Below are positions 1 through 8,856 of a stretch of DNA of 52,741 nucleotides, in pieces. Source of the stretch: an uncultured Treponema sp. (lineage in GTDB: Bacteria > Spirochaetota > Spirochaetia > Treponematales > Treponemataceae); NCBI RefSeq assembly GCF_945873775.1, contig NZ_CAMCEC010000016.1, positions 1-52,741 on the forward strand, read 5' to 3'. The notes under the pieces were generated by a model. That model ran no database searches, had not been told where the DNA came from, and worked only from the letters and a program-made list of their open reading frames with translations. The position numbers and the translations under genes were made by a program. Numbering within the stretch: the first letter of the stretch is position 1; every line of letters starts with the position of its first letter.

Positions 1-48
1 ATAAAATTCGTTATTTTTCAGACAAAATGTCTGGACAAAGGGCTTAGC

Positions 49-474
49 TTAAACCTCATTTCCCGACGGAATAACAGATTTTGACATTGAAACAGAAACT
101 GGCTCATTCTGTTTTTTTACTTCATTAAAAAAAGTCGGCGCATAGATTTTATTTTTGCCAAATATTTTTATTTTCTTTTCAAAATTGGAAACATAATTTT
201 CTGGAAAAACTGTATCCTGATCAGAAAGCAAAACCCACTCCGCACCCTCGGCAATCGCTTTTTCAATTCCACGGTTCTGCGCATAAGCAATTCCGAAGTT
301 TTTTTCAAGCTGAATCTGAATAATTTTTTCATTCTGAAATTCTGAAAAATCAAGTTTTTCTGAGCTGTTTTTTACAATTATAATTTTTTCAACCTGCGGC
401 AAAAGTGAAGAAACGCATTTTTGTAGCTGAGAAAGATTCGGATTATAGGTTACGATTATGGCGGAAATGTTCAT
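49..474 (-). CDS. Truncated family-2 glycosyltransferase (rhamnosyltransferase-like)
   Basis: The 141 residues cover only the N-terminal nucleotide-sugar half of a GT2 enzyme of the RfbN/rhamnosyltransferase type. It has an AIIVTYNP beta-strand at residues 5-12, an NFGIAYAQNRGI helix and the metal/nucleotide motif LLSDQDTVF around residue 80. Full-length relatives, including the next gene upstream, have about 290 residues and an acceptor half with SGS...LFID...DYC motifs, which is missing here. After the TAA the same frame stays open to the window edge, but those 16 codons do not resemble the acceptor half. The start overlaps the preceding GT2 by 4 bp, so it is the last visible gene of the polysaccharide operon. 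It may be a nonsense or frameshift pseudogene; the cut-off at the window edge prevents a decision. Confidence 0.6.
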   Translation of the reverse strand: MNISAIIVTYNPNLSQLQKCVSSLLPQVEKIIIVKNSSEKLDFSEFQNEKIIQIQLEKNFGIAYAQNRGIEKAIAEGAEWVLLSDQDTVFPENYVSNFEKKIKIFGKNKIYAPTFFNEVKKQNEPVSVSMSKSVIPSGNEV

Positions 475-1352
475 TTTTTTTCAGCCTCAAATGCGAATAT
501 TTTTTTTGAATCCAAAACCGCTTTTTTGTAAAGTCGTAAGTAAGAAACGATTTTTAAAGGATGCAAAAGAATAATCTTTAAAGTTAATTTTATGAGGTTG
601 CATTTATATTTATATTTATATGTGTAAGCAGGATAAACACGGCACATATAAAGCAAATTTCTTATTTGATAGTAAAGCCTAAAATCCGAATGCGCTCCGT
701 AATTTATAAACAAAACTTTTTTCTGTGCTCCAAGATTATGATTCAAAATTACATCGGACAAACAAAGATTCTTGAAACCTCTTTCGGAAAAGCGCGCGCA
801 ATAATCAAAATCAACTTCATCAATAAAAAGTTCAGTATTGAATTTTCCAAGTTCTTCCCAAACGTTCAGATTCAATACACTTCCGCTTGTAATCCAACGG
901 TCAGAAAACTGAAAGTCAAAAAACTCTTTTTGTTTTGAGTGGAAAAGTAAATGTTTCAGATTTTCTGTAAAAGAATAAAGTGATGAATATTTCAGTACAG
1001 GTGAAAAATTTTGAAATTCATTTTTATTTTCCGAGATTTTTTCGATGTATTTTTTTAGTTCCGTTTCTTCCCAAACAGAGTCTTGATCCATTGTCATGCA
1101 AAATTCAAAACCGTCCTTTATTGCCAGTTCACAACCTACATTCAAGGCGTTTGCAATTCCTGTATTTTTTTTAAGCGGAATGTAAACTGCATTTTGAATT
1201 TCTTTTGCAATATTTGAATTGTCGCACTCAGAATTATCAACAATATATACCTTATGCAAAAACTTTGAATAGGAATTAACATTTGAAACAGGCTTTTCAA
1301 GCGATTGAGGATTGAACCAGACTACAACAGCGCAAAGATTCAGATTTTTCAT
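471..1352 (-). CDS. Family-2 glycosyltransferase (rhamnosyltransferase-like)
   Basis: A 293-residue GT-A fold enzyme predicted to transfer a sugar, possibly rhamnose, to a growing surface glycan on the cytoplasmic face of the inner membrane. VVVWFNPQ at the N-terminus, NTGIANALNVG and MTMDQDSVW form the nucleotide-sugar/metal site. WITSGSVLN, LFIDEVDFDYCARF and the following NHNLG are the usual acceptor-half motifs, so this copy is complete in contrast to its downstream neighbour. A basic, aromatic C-terminal stretch (YKYKYKCN onward) could contact membrane lipid. It overlaps the EpsG-like gene upstream by 4 bp and the truncated GT2 downstream by 4 bp, which implies translational coupling. 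Family is clear; donor and acceptor cannot be read from sequence. Confidence 0.85.
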   Translation of the reverse strand: MKNLNLCAVVVWFNPQSLEKPVSNVNSYSKFLHKVYIVDNSECDNSNIAKEIQNAVYIPLKKNTGIANALNVGCELAIKDGFEFCMTMDQDSVWEETELKKYIEKISENKNEFQNFSPVLKYSSLYSFTENLKHLLFHSKQKEFFDFQFSDRWITSGSVLNLNVWEELGKFNTELFIDEVDFDYCARFSERGFKNLCLSDVILNHNLGAQKKVLFINYGAHSDFRLYYQIRNLLYMCRVYPAYTYKYKYKCNLIKLTLKIILLHPLKIVSYLRLYKKAVLDSKKIFAFEAEKK

Positions 1353-2368
1353 GCAAACACCGCCTTTAAGTAAGTTTTTACAAAATATGCAACAACAAAA
1401 AGCACAAACGGCATAAGCAGAAATTTCTCTTTGAATTTCTTTACAATATTTGGAATCACAATAAAAAGAAATGGAATAAAAAATTCTGAAAATCTGAATG
1501 CAACAACAGAAAACCCAAAATTATAAAGCAGATAAAACATAACAGAAGAAAGCGAACTTAGTTGAAAAATTGTAAATTCAACTTTCTTTTCTGGGAAACC
1601 GTGATAAACAAAGTAATAAACTGTATTTATAAGCAAAATTATCAAATATCCAATGTTGAAAATCGAAAAACCGTTCATTGAAGAAGGTCCTAATTTTCTT
1701 GCAAAAAACATTTTGGCGAATATATTGCCTCCCAAAACTTCAATTAAGGTTCGACCACCAAATACTTTGTTTAAGAAAATACAGAGAAAAAACGAAAGCC
1801 ATAAAATCTGTAAATAGCGTTTTTGCTTTTTGAAAAAATTGCAGTAAAAATAAACAAGAAACATTATCACGCTCGAATAATGGAAACACATTGCAATAAG
1901 AATTCTTGCGGCAAATTTCTTAAAATTTCTGTTTCTAATTTCATCAACAGATAGAAAGCAAATACCAAGCCCGATTGCAGCACGGATTTGTGTGTATTCG
2001 TGCAAAAAATAAATTGTTGGAAGATAAAGAAGAATTGAAAGTATAAATGAAGCAGAATATCTTTTGAAAAGCATTCCCTTTAAATACAATCCAGCAAAAG
2101 CACAGACAAAATACACAAAAGCAAAAGTTACAGTTCCGCTGTTCACAAAATTATTTATGACTTTTAAAAGCCGGAATGCAGGCTCTGTCGGCTCATCTCC
2201 ATAAAATATTGCCAAATATCCGTTGTAGTCCGCACCTGTTCCAAAAAATCTTGACGAGGAAAAATATGCGAATAGCAATGAAATTATTCCAAAGTAGACT
2301 AAATAATCTAAGAAGAGGCGTTTTTTTATGAAATTCGTTTTTATTCGCGAAGCCAGAAATTTCATCAT
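1349..2368 (-). CDS. EpsG-family membrane protein, probable glycan polymerase
   Basis: A 339-residue polytopic membrane protein with about eight to ten hydrophobic segments. The first loop contains TGADYNGYLAIFYGDEPTEP, which fits the Asp/Tyr...Glu-Pro signature of EpsG/Wzy-like polymerases, and IRAAIGLGICFLSVDEI followed by CFHYSSVIMFLVY matches the later conserved Arg and His helices. Members are thought to polymerise repeat units of exopolysaccharide or O-antigen on the periplasmic side. It is flanked by glycosyltransferases, overlaps both by 4 bp and sits in the same operon as a Wzx-type flippase, which fits a Wzx/Wzy-dependent pathway. The exact reaction is inferred from the family and the context. 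Confidence 0.75.
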   Translation of the reverse strand: MMKFLASRIKTNFIKKRLFLDYLVYFGIISLLFAYFSSSRFFGTGADYNGYLAIFYGDEPTEPAFRLLKVINNFVNSGTVTFAFVYFVCAFAGLYLKGMLFKRYSASFILSILLYLPTIYFLHEYTQIRAAIGLGICFLSVDEIRNRNFKKFAARILIAMCFHYSSVIMFLVYFYCNFFKKQKRYLQILWLSFFLCIFLNKVFGGRTLIEVLGGNIFAKMFFARKLGPSSMNGFSIFNIGYLIILLINTVYYFVYHGFPEKKVEFTIFQLSSLSSVMFYLLYNFGFSVVAFRFSEFFIPFLFIVIPNIVKKFKEKFLLMPFVLFVVAYFVKTYLKAVFA

Positions 2369-3465
2369 TTTTCCTCAATTACGTTCACGAATTTTTCGAG
2401 TGCAGTTTCCCAGTTGAATTTTTTGATATTCTCATTTCCAGCTTTTGCAAGTTTTATGCGTAAGTCCTTATTTTCAATCAGTTTGATGATATTTTGAGCA
2501 AGCACATTCACATCATAAACAGGCGACAATAATCCCGTTTCGCCGTCCGTAACCATTGAGGCAAATCCGCCGTTATTTGTACAGGCAACCGCACAGCCGC
2601 AAATCATCGATTCTGCAACAGTAAGACCGAAGCCTTCGCTTTCGCTCGCAGCAACGTAAACAGCAGAATTGTTTTAAATCTGATTATGAAGCTTGCGGTC
2701 TGGACTTTTGAAATAAGTAAAATATTCCGGAAAAGTTCCAGGATTTTTGAAAACCCCAAAAACATTAACGTGAAGATTCGGATACTTTTTATGGACAATT
2801 TCCAGCGCGGCGGCAGAATCTTCAAAACGCTTTGTGCTTCGTTCATAGTACATCACGCAAATTTCAAGAGGATTTCGCTCCTCAATTTTTTTAGAAAGTG
2901 AAAAGTATGAAAAATCCAATCCATTGTAAATTAAAGTTGCATTTTCTCCGCAAGACTGAACTTTTTCCAAAATCCACGGAGTTATAGCAATCTTTTTCAT
3001 CGGAAATTTATAGCTTTCAAAAACATGGGATTCGAGAAATGGCTTCCAGTTCTCGAAGTCCTGTATCAGATAGATACAGGACTTCGATTCGTCCAAGCCA
3101 AGCGAATGCAGATTGAATGCCGTGTCAATGGAAGTGGCAATAAGAACATCAAAACGGCTTAATACTTTCTTGCTGTAACTAAGCCGCAAAATCTCTTTTA
3201 CGTTTTTCAGCGGAAACCAGCGTATTCTAAGAATGCGTGCTACAAGAAATTTTAGGATTCTGTAAAATCCTGCCGAAGTTCCATAAAGCGAATAGTGACA
3301 GTTCTTTGAAAACTGAGGATAGAAAACTGTCATTCTGTATCCACATTCTGCAAGCCGGTTTGCATACTCATATGTTATTTTGTATCCGCCAAGAGCTTTG
3401 TAAGAATAGCCCGGCAAGATAAAGCAGATTGATTTATTTGTTGTCATATTAATCTTCTTAACCAT
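2365..3465 (-). pseudogene. Family-1 (GT4-type) glycosyltransferase interrupted by an in-frame TAA
   Basis: Two halves of one GT-B glycosyltransferase lie in the same frame, separated only by a TAA at 2674-2676. The N-terminal part (about 263 residues) begins with ICFILPGYSYKALGGYKITY and ends LHNQI. After the stop the frame continues NNSAVYVAASESEGFGLTVA and then ESMICGCAV, the highly conserved EGFGLxxxES nucleotide-sugar-binding region. Relatives usually have LHxxYxxSDxFVxxSxxEGFG, so the stop replaces a Tyr codon (TAT/TAC to TAA). The joined product would be about 366 residues, a normal family length. ATG at 3465 is chosen because GGTGA lies 5 nt upstream; ATG at 3447 is an alternative that starts right before the first beta strand. 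The gene is probably inactive unless the stop is a sequencing error. Confidence 0.8.
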
Positions 3466-5704
3466 TGTTTTCACCATTACTATTTATCAATTTTTCTAAC
3501 TCAATAATTTTATATGCAGGAAATTCTATTTTTTTATTCTGCGAGAAAATTACAAAAACAAAAATCTTAAAGAAGAAATCATCCATCATTTCATTTTCTT
3601 TTATTTTTGAATCAGTATCGTTCAAAAAAGGCTTTGAGAAGCATTTCGTCAGGTCTGAATTTAAAATTAAAAAATCAATGTTTATTGAAATATTTTTGAG
3701 TTTATAATCTTTTTGTTTCAAATGAATTGAAGAATTTGATAAATCAAAATTTTTAAATCTATACAACTCATTATATAACTTAGATGGTATAAAAATAGTT
3801 TCGCCATCACCACAAGGCAAATCTGAAAAAGTTTCTATTTCTTTTATATTCAATTGTTCTTTATTATTCACATAAATATTTAAAAGCATTTCTTGAAAAA
3901 TTGGAAAATAATCATTTCTGTAAAATTGCATAGAATTATCATTTATTATTTCTCGCCATGAAATTCCTATCTCAAACTTCAAAGGACTTAAATCTTCAAA
4001 TTCTTCAGATTTATCTGTAAAATTTGAAAACATATTGATAAAATCTTGTTTTTGTTTATTCAAAGCATTTTTTACTTTTTCGTAGTCAATTTCACTATGT
4101 AGTCTTTTTATTCTAGTTTTTTCAAGATTTTTTATTATTTCAGAAAGCATTTGACTAAGTGCAGTCTTTGCTTTTTCAAAATCAGAGACATACTCTGGAA
4201 GAATTGCAACAAAATCAGCTTTTATAACGTTATTTAAGCTTGAAAGAATATTTTTATATGCCAATTAATTTTTTTCATCGCGAAAATCTATATATTTAAA
4301 TTTTTTTATAAGTTTTTCTGCAGAGTACTTTGAAGTAACTTTACAATAAAGTAACAACATTGCAATATAATAATTTCGATTATATATATTGGTATGCCAA
4401 ACACCAGAATTTATACCCTCGTCATACAGTTCAGAATCTACGTCAAAAATCGTAATACTATCATATTCAAAAATGTCTAGCATACTTGGAATATATGACA
4501 GATAAACTTTATCAAGTTTTTTGAATTGTAAAAGATTAAAAATCCATGTTATTAAATCCATGGTATATTTCGTATGTTTGTTTATAATTTTTGATGAAAA
4601 ATTTTTCAGTTGCAAAGGTAATTTCATTTCTAGAAATGCACTTATTTCTTGATTAACAACATCTGCTTTCCGATGATAAAATGAAACTATAAGTATTTGT
4701 TTGAAGTTATTGAGCATAGCATCAACTAAGTCTTCAATTTCTTTTGAAATATTGTTTTTTTCTATGCGATTTTCAATAAAGAGATAAAGTGGCTCTCTTA
4801 CTTCCAAAAGGTACGCTTTATCTGCATTATCTAGATATGAATATTGTAAAATCAGTCCATATAAAAAATTATAACAATCTTGCACAGAATTAAAATCTAT
4901 TTCTGTGGAATTTCGAGTTAAAGCAAATAAATCATACAACTCTTGTATTAAAATAGAAATAAATCCTTCTAAATCATGTGCTTTACTATTTTTTATATCA
5001 GGAATTTTTTTAGTTAATTCAAGAAAAAGTTTATTTTTATCTTTTCTATAATCAAAAGCATTTAAATAAATAGAAAATTTTTCCTTAGGAAAACTTTTTG
5101 CGACAAAATTATTGTAACACTCAAAAAAATCTTTATTGTTTTTATTGTTTAAATAATTTCCAAGAAGTTCTGAAGCCTTTTTCTCATCCTCCATATAAGT
5201 CATATTGTAAATGCTAATTGAAAAACTCAATAAAATTTGTAAGATTGCATCTTCTGTATATAATTCAACAAATGGTGAATAATTAAAGACAGGAAAAGAA
5301 AATTCTATTAGAAAGAAATTTATAAATAAGATTGTTACATTCCAATGCAAACAGTTAGTTTTTGCAATATATTTCAAACAAGTTTTAAAGCCAAGCTTTT
5401 TCTTTCTTCCTAAAAAAATGCTTAAAACTGTAAAATAAGCAGCAATAAATCCAACAAAAAATGCTGTATAAATATTTTGTAAATTCTGTAATTTTTCAGT
5501 TTTTAATGAATTTTCTTTTGCTTTTAGAAATTCAACAACATTTTTTGAAAAAGGAAGTTGCAGATAATCACAAACTATAATACCAAGTACCACAATAGTT
5601 GATACAAAAAAATAGAAAGTAAATATATATGAACAAAATGAAAAGAAAGAGAAACTATTTTTTTTCTTATTATTTATTTTTTTAACCATATTAAGTAAAT
5701 TCAT
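3458..5704 (-). pseudogene. Unknown AT-rich membrane protein, apparently split by one in-frame TAA
   Basis: The first 479 residues have a basic N-terminus (KKINNKKKNS), a strong hydrophobic segment at about 22-47, another at about 65-97, further ones at about 118-140 and 150-165, then a long soluble region. After the TAA at 4265-4267 the same frame stays open for another 268 residues, rich in Lys, Asn and Phe. The first codon after the stop is TTG with no convincing ribosome binding site, and the first ATG is 38 codons further on. I therefore read this as one gene of about 748 codons with a nonsense codon; two separate proteins remain possible. I recognise no family. It overlaps the GT2 upstream by 4 bp and is clearly more AT-rich than its glycosyltransferase neighbours, suggesting separate acquisition. 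Confidence 0.55.
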
Positions 5705-6717
5705 AGTCTTATCCCCAGTACTTTCCGCATTTTTCTATATAAATTCGCCGCCACCAAATATGACTCCAATAAAATTCCTGCCAGCTTTTCGCTTTTTCCA
5801 GAGACACTTAGAATCGTTTTTATAAAAAAATTTACATTCCCATTCAGTTCTTTCAATTTGCTATTACAATCTTTCCATATGCTTATGTATTTACGTCTGA
5901 CTTCTTTTGTGCCGCCAAACAAAATGATTAATTTTGTGTAAAGTTTTTCGATTTTAAGAGATTCCAAAAGCTCATTGTCATTTTTGCTTAAAAGGAAGTT
6001 CTGAATGAAATCCATTGCCGAAACAAGCTGTTCCGCCTTGTTCAAATCCACTTTAGAATTCATATATGAACCATTGTTCTGCACATAGTGATACAAAGGC
6101 TTTTCTATATACGAAATTTTTTGAGCAGAATGGAAAAGCTGGACATCAAAAACTATATCCTCAAGCATATTTATATTGGGAATCCAAGCTACATTGTTCT
6201 CTAAAGCAAGTTTCCGCCTGAACATTTTTATCCACAAGTAACCATGTGTCTTGTTCATAAAAATATTTTTGATGCATTCCCCTCCGATTTCAGAAAGGCT
6301 TTCATGGCTTATAATTTGCTCTCCATTCGGAAAATCAATGTAAGCATCACAGCCGACAATATCCGCATTTGTTTGAATCGCCAGATTGTACAAATCTGAA
6401 AGATAAGTTTTTTCAACCCAGTCATCGCTGTCTACGCAGATTATATAGTCGCCTTTTGCAGCGGAGAATGCAGTAATTCTAGCACAGGCAAGCCCCATAT
6501 TTTTCTTATGATTTATAAGCTTAATTTTGCAGGACGGATTTTTCCGCATAAAATCTTCTATGACATCAAGAGAATTGTCAGTTGAGCAGTCATTCACAAC
6601 AATTACTTCACATTTTTCTATAATGTCATTTTCAAACAAAGACGAAAGGCATTTTTCAACTTTGTCCGCAACGTTGTAAACAGGAATCAGGACAGATATA
6701 GAAATTTCATTGCTCAT
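5701..6717 (-). CDS. Family-2 glycosyltransferase
   Basis: A complete 338-residue GT-A glycosyltransferase of the large EpsJ/WcaA-like GT2 group. Visible motifs are ISVLIPVYNVADKVEKCL at residues 6-23, the VVNDCSTDNS strand-turn, KNMGLACARITA, and the DXD-type IICVDSDDW that binds the metal and nucleotide diphosphate. NMLEDIVF later in the protein is the ED catalytic/acceptor motif typical of this subgroup. No membrane segment is evident, so the protein probably acts at the cytoplasmic membrane face. It starts 3 nt after the stop of the radical SAM fusion gene and overlaps the following membrane protein gene by 4 bp. Sugar specificity cannot be inferred. Confidence 0.87.
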   Translation of the reverse strand: MSNEISISVLIPVYNVADKVEKCLSSLFENDIIEKCEVIVVNDCSTDNSLDVIEDFMRKNPSCKIKLINHKKNMGLACARITAFSAAKGDYIICVDSDDWVEKTYLSDLYNLAIQTNADIVGCDAYIDFPNGEQIISHESLSEIGGECIKNIFMNKTHGYLWIKMFRRKLALENNVAWIPNINMLEDIVFDVQLFHSAQKISYIEKPLYHYVQNNGSYMNSKVDLNKAEQLVSAMDFIQNFLLSKNDNELLESLKIEKLYTKLIILFGGTKEVRRKYISIWKDCNSKLKELNGNVNFFIKTILSVSGKSEKLAGILLESYLVAANLYRKMRKVLGIRL

Positions 6718-6720
6718 AGC

Positions 6721-8838
6721 TCACCTCAAAGATTCCGCTATCTGATTCCAATAGCTTTCAAACTGTTCAGGAGCATAACTATAAGACGGCTTTGAAAGCA
6801 TTTTCTGCAAGACATCTTTTGTTATGTCCTTTTCAGATTTCGCAAAGAAAACATTTTCATTATTCTTTAGCCACAAATTGTAAGTTCCGCTTATCTTTTT
6901 GCTTATATTATCAAGCGCAATGCATGGAGTTCCTGTAACAACAGAAAGAATCATTCCATGAAGCCTGTTTGTAATTACAAGCCTTGAATGCAAAAACGGC
7001 TCTAGTTTTTCTTCCGCAAATTTTTTACGCTCACCGGATTTTATAAAATAAGGAAAAACAGTGTCATACATTGCTACTTTTTCATTTAATTCATCACAAA
7101 GATTACTTATGTAAATTTTAAAATCATCACCTGTAATATTTTCCTTGTCATTTCTAAGAACACAGAGAATTCCGTTCCGATTATTGTTCGGATTGGAATA
7201 ATTCATAGAAAGAGCAATATCAGGAACATTGAATACATTTGCTGGCGTGCTTTTCAAAAGTTCATTTTTCACCCAATTATAGGAATTGTCGCGCACAAAA
7301 GCCGTAAGATTTTTGCAATTCTTATAAAGAGCAAGCGTGCTTGGCGGAACATAATTATTTCTGTAATAAATTGTCTGCGGAAATATCACAATTTTTTTGT
7401 CCGAAAAATTCTTATAAACTTCGCGTGCAATATTTTCATTTTCTTCCCACAATGAACCTAAAAATCCTCCGCCAGTAATTGCAATCAGTCTGTAGTTGTC
7501 AATTATCTGCGAAAGTTTCTTTATGCAGTTCAACGGAAGCCATTTTGTCAGAAGCTCATCAACTTCTGTTTCGGGAAAATATTTTTTTATCAAAAGTTTT
7601 TCCGCTTCACAGATAAAAAGGTCGCCGATATTGCCATAGTTTGTAGGCATCAAAAGCAGAATCTTATTTTTCCTGTTGCTAAAAGAAGCGATTGCTTTTT
7701 CAAAATCTTTTTCTCCTTTTTGTGTTTCCAGCTTCTCTAAAAATGACCTTTTTATTCTCTTTAGTTTTCTTATAGCTTTATTCAGAGGAAAATCTTGAAT
7801 TATCTTTTTATGCAAAAATCTCTTTTCTTCTTCTGATGAAAACTGCACGTTGCTGTCGCATGTTTTTGTAGAGAAAAAATCACGGCAGTCCTTGTTAAGC
7901 CAATGCTCGCCAGCTTGAGTGGTTCTATCTCGTTCCTCTGCGTAAGTCGGTGTTTTTAAATTTGGAATGTTGCCGTACGCAAGAAAAGCATGACCATTAA
8001 AGCAATGCGGAAGCGAGCATTTTCCGATTGGCTCAAAGTTAATCGGTTTTTCAATTTCCGTAATAAATCCAAGCTGTTTTCCGCAGTAGCATTGAGAATA
8101 ACTTCCGTCGGCAAGATTCACAGAAAGGCTGTTTTGTCCAGCATAGCAAAATTCCTTGCGTTTCTGATTAAAAATATCAAACTTAAAATCAAACAACGCA
8201 GAATCAAAAACCCGCCAAGTTTTTTTATAGTCCTTTCTTGAAAGTTTTGAAAGAATCTCAATTTTTTTTGTTGCCTCATTTCTTGCAACTGTAATGTGCG
8301 GCAAAGCACCAAAGTTTTTAAGCGAAACATTTTTAATTTCGTCAATATATGGAATAAGCTCGTCATGCGGAGTTATTTCAACTGTAAAAGAAACACCAGC
8401 ACTCTTTGCTTTGTTTACATTCGAAATAAACGTTTCCAACAAATTTCGTTCTTTTAGCTGAAGATAATGGAACGAAAATTTCAAGAAAAGGCGTTTTCTC
8501 TGATTTTCATCAAGTGCAGAAATCAGTTCTTCAATTTTATTTGAGAGCATTCCGTTCGTAATCACATCGCAGTAATGACCTTCTTTTGTAAACTCATAAA
8601 CAAGTGGAATAAGCTGTGGATGCAAAAAAGTTTCGCCTAATGCGCAAAGATTGAAATAGCAAAGTCCGCCTGTACGTTCTGGCGAGAAAAACTCTGCCAC
8701 TTCTTTTGGAGAAACAGAAAAATCTTTTACACCGCCTTTATAAGCTCCTTGATGTTGCCCGACATAGCAATATGAACACCGAAAATTGCAGGCAAAAGTT
8801 GGAACTCCGCACGTTATAAATCTCTTAATCTTTTCCAT
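6721..8838 (-). CDS. Radical SAM protein fused to a polysaccharide pyruvyltransferase domain
   Basis: A 705-residue two-domain protein. Residues 10-330 are a radical SAM barrel: C17, C21 and C24 form the CX3CX2C motif that binds the SAM-cleaving [4Fe-4S] cluster, and ALGETFLHP follows as the SAM-binding glycine region. A second Cys group (FCYAGQ, QCYCGK, KCSLPHC) around residues 235-290 looks like a SPASM-type auxiliary cluster site. Residues 400-705 are a polysaccharide pyruvyltransferase (CsaB/WcaK superfamily) domain with TNYGNIGD, ITGGGFLGSLW, IFPQTIYY and the conserved TNRLHGMIL. Such domains put pyruvate ketals on glycans. What the radical enzyme modifies is unknown; the shared chain suggests the same glycan or its precursor. 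A GGGAG site precedes ATG. Both domain calls are firm; the joint function is inference. Confidence 0.85.
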   Translation of the reverse strand: MEKIKRFITCGVPTFACNFRCSYCYVGQHQGAYKGGVKDFSVSPKEVAEFFSPERTGGLCYFNLCALGETFLHPQLIPLVYEFTKEGHYCDVITNGMLSNKIEELISALDENQRKRLFLKFSFHYLQLKERNLLETFISNVNKAKSAGVSFTVEITPHDELIPYIDEIKNVSLKNFGALPHITVARNEATKKIEILSKLSRKDYKKTWRVFDSALFDFKFDIFNQKRKEFCYAGQNSLSVNLADGSYSQCYCGKQLGFITEIEKPINFEPIGKCSLPHCFNGHAFLAYGNIPNLKTPTYAEERDRTTQAGEHWLNKDCRDFFSTKTCDSNVQFSSEEEKRFLHKKIIQDFPLNKAIRKLKRIKRSFLEKLETQKGEKDFEKAIASFSNRKNKILLLMPTNYGNIGDLFICEAEKLLIKKYFPETEVDELLTKWLPLNCIKKLSQIIDNYRLIAITGGGFLGSLWEENENIAREVYKNFSDKKIVIFPQTIYYRNNYVPPSTLALYKNCKNLTAFVRDNSYNWVKNELLKSTPANVFNVPDIALSMNYSNPNNNRNGILCVLRNDKENITGDDFKIYISNLCDELNEKVAMYDTVFPYFIKSGERKKFAEEKLEPFLHSRLVITNRLHGMILSVVTGTPCIALDNISKKISGTYNLWLKNNENVFFAKSEKDITKDVLQKMLSKPSYSYAPEQFESYWNQIAESLR

Positions 8839-8856
8839 GATTTTTCTCCCTTGGCT

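Noticed and set aside
1..48. Terminator hairpin CAGACA/TGTCTG at the left edge
   Set aside because: The T-run lies on the wrong side for the leftward operon and the stem is only 6 bp.
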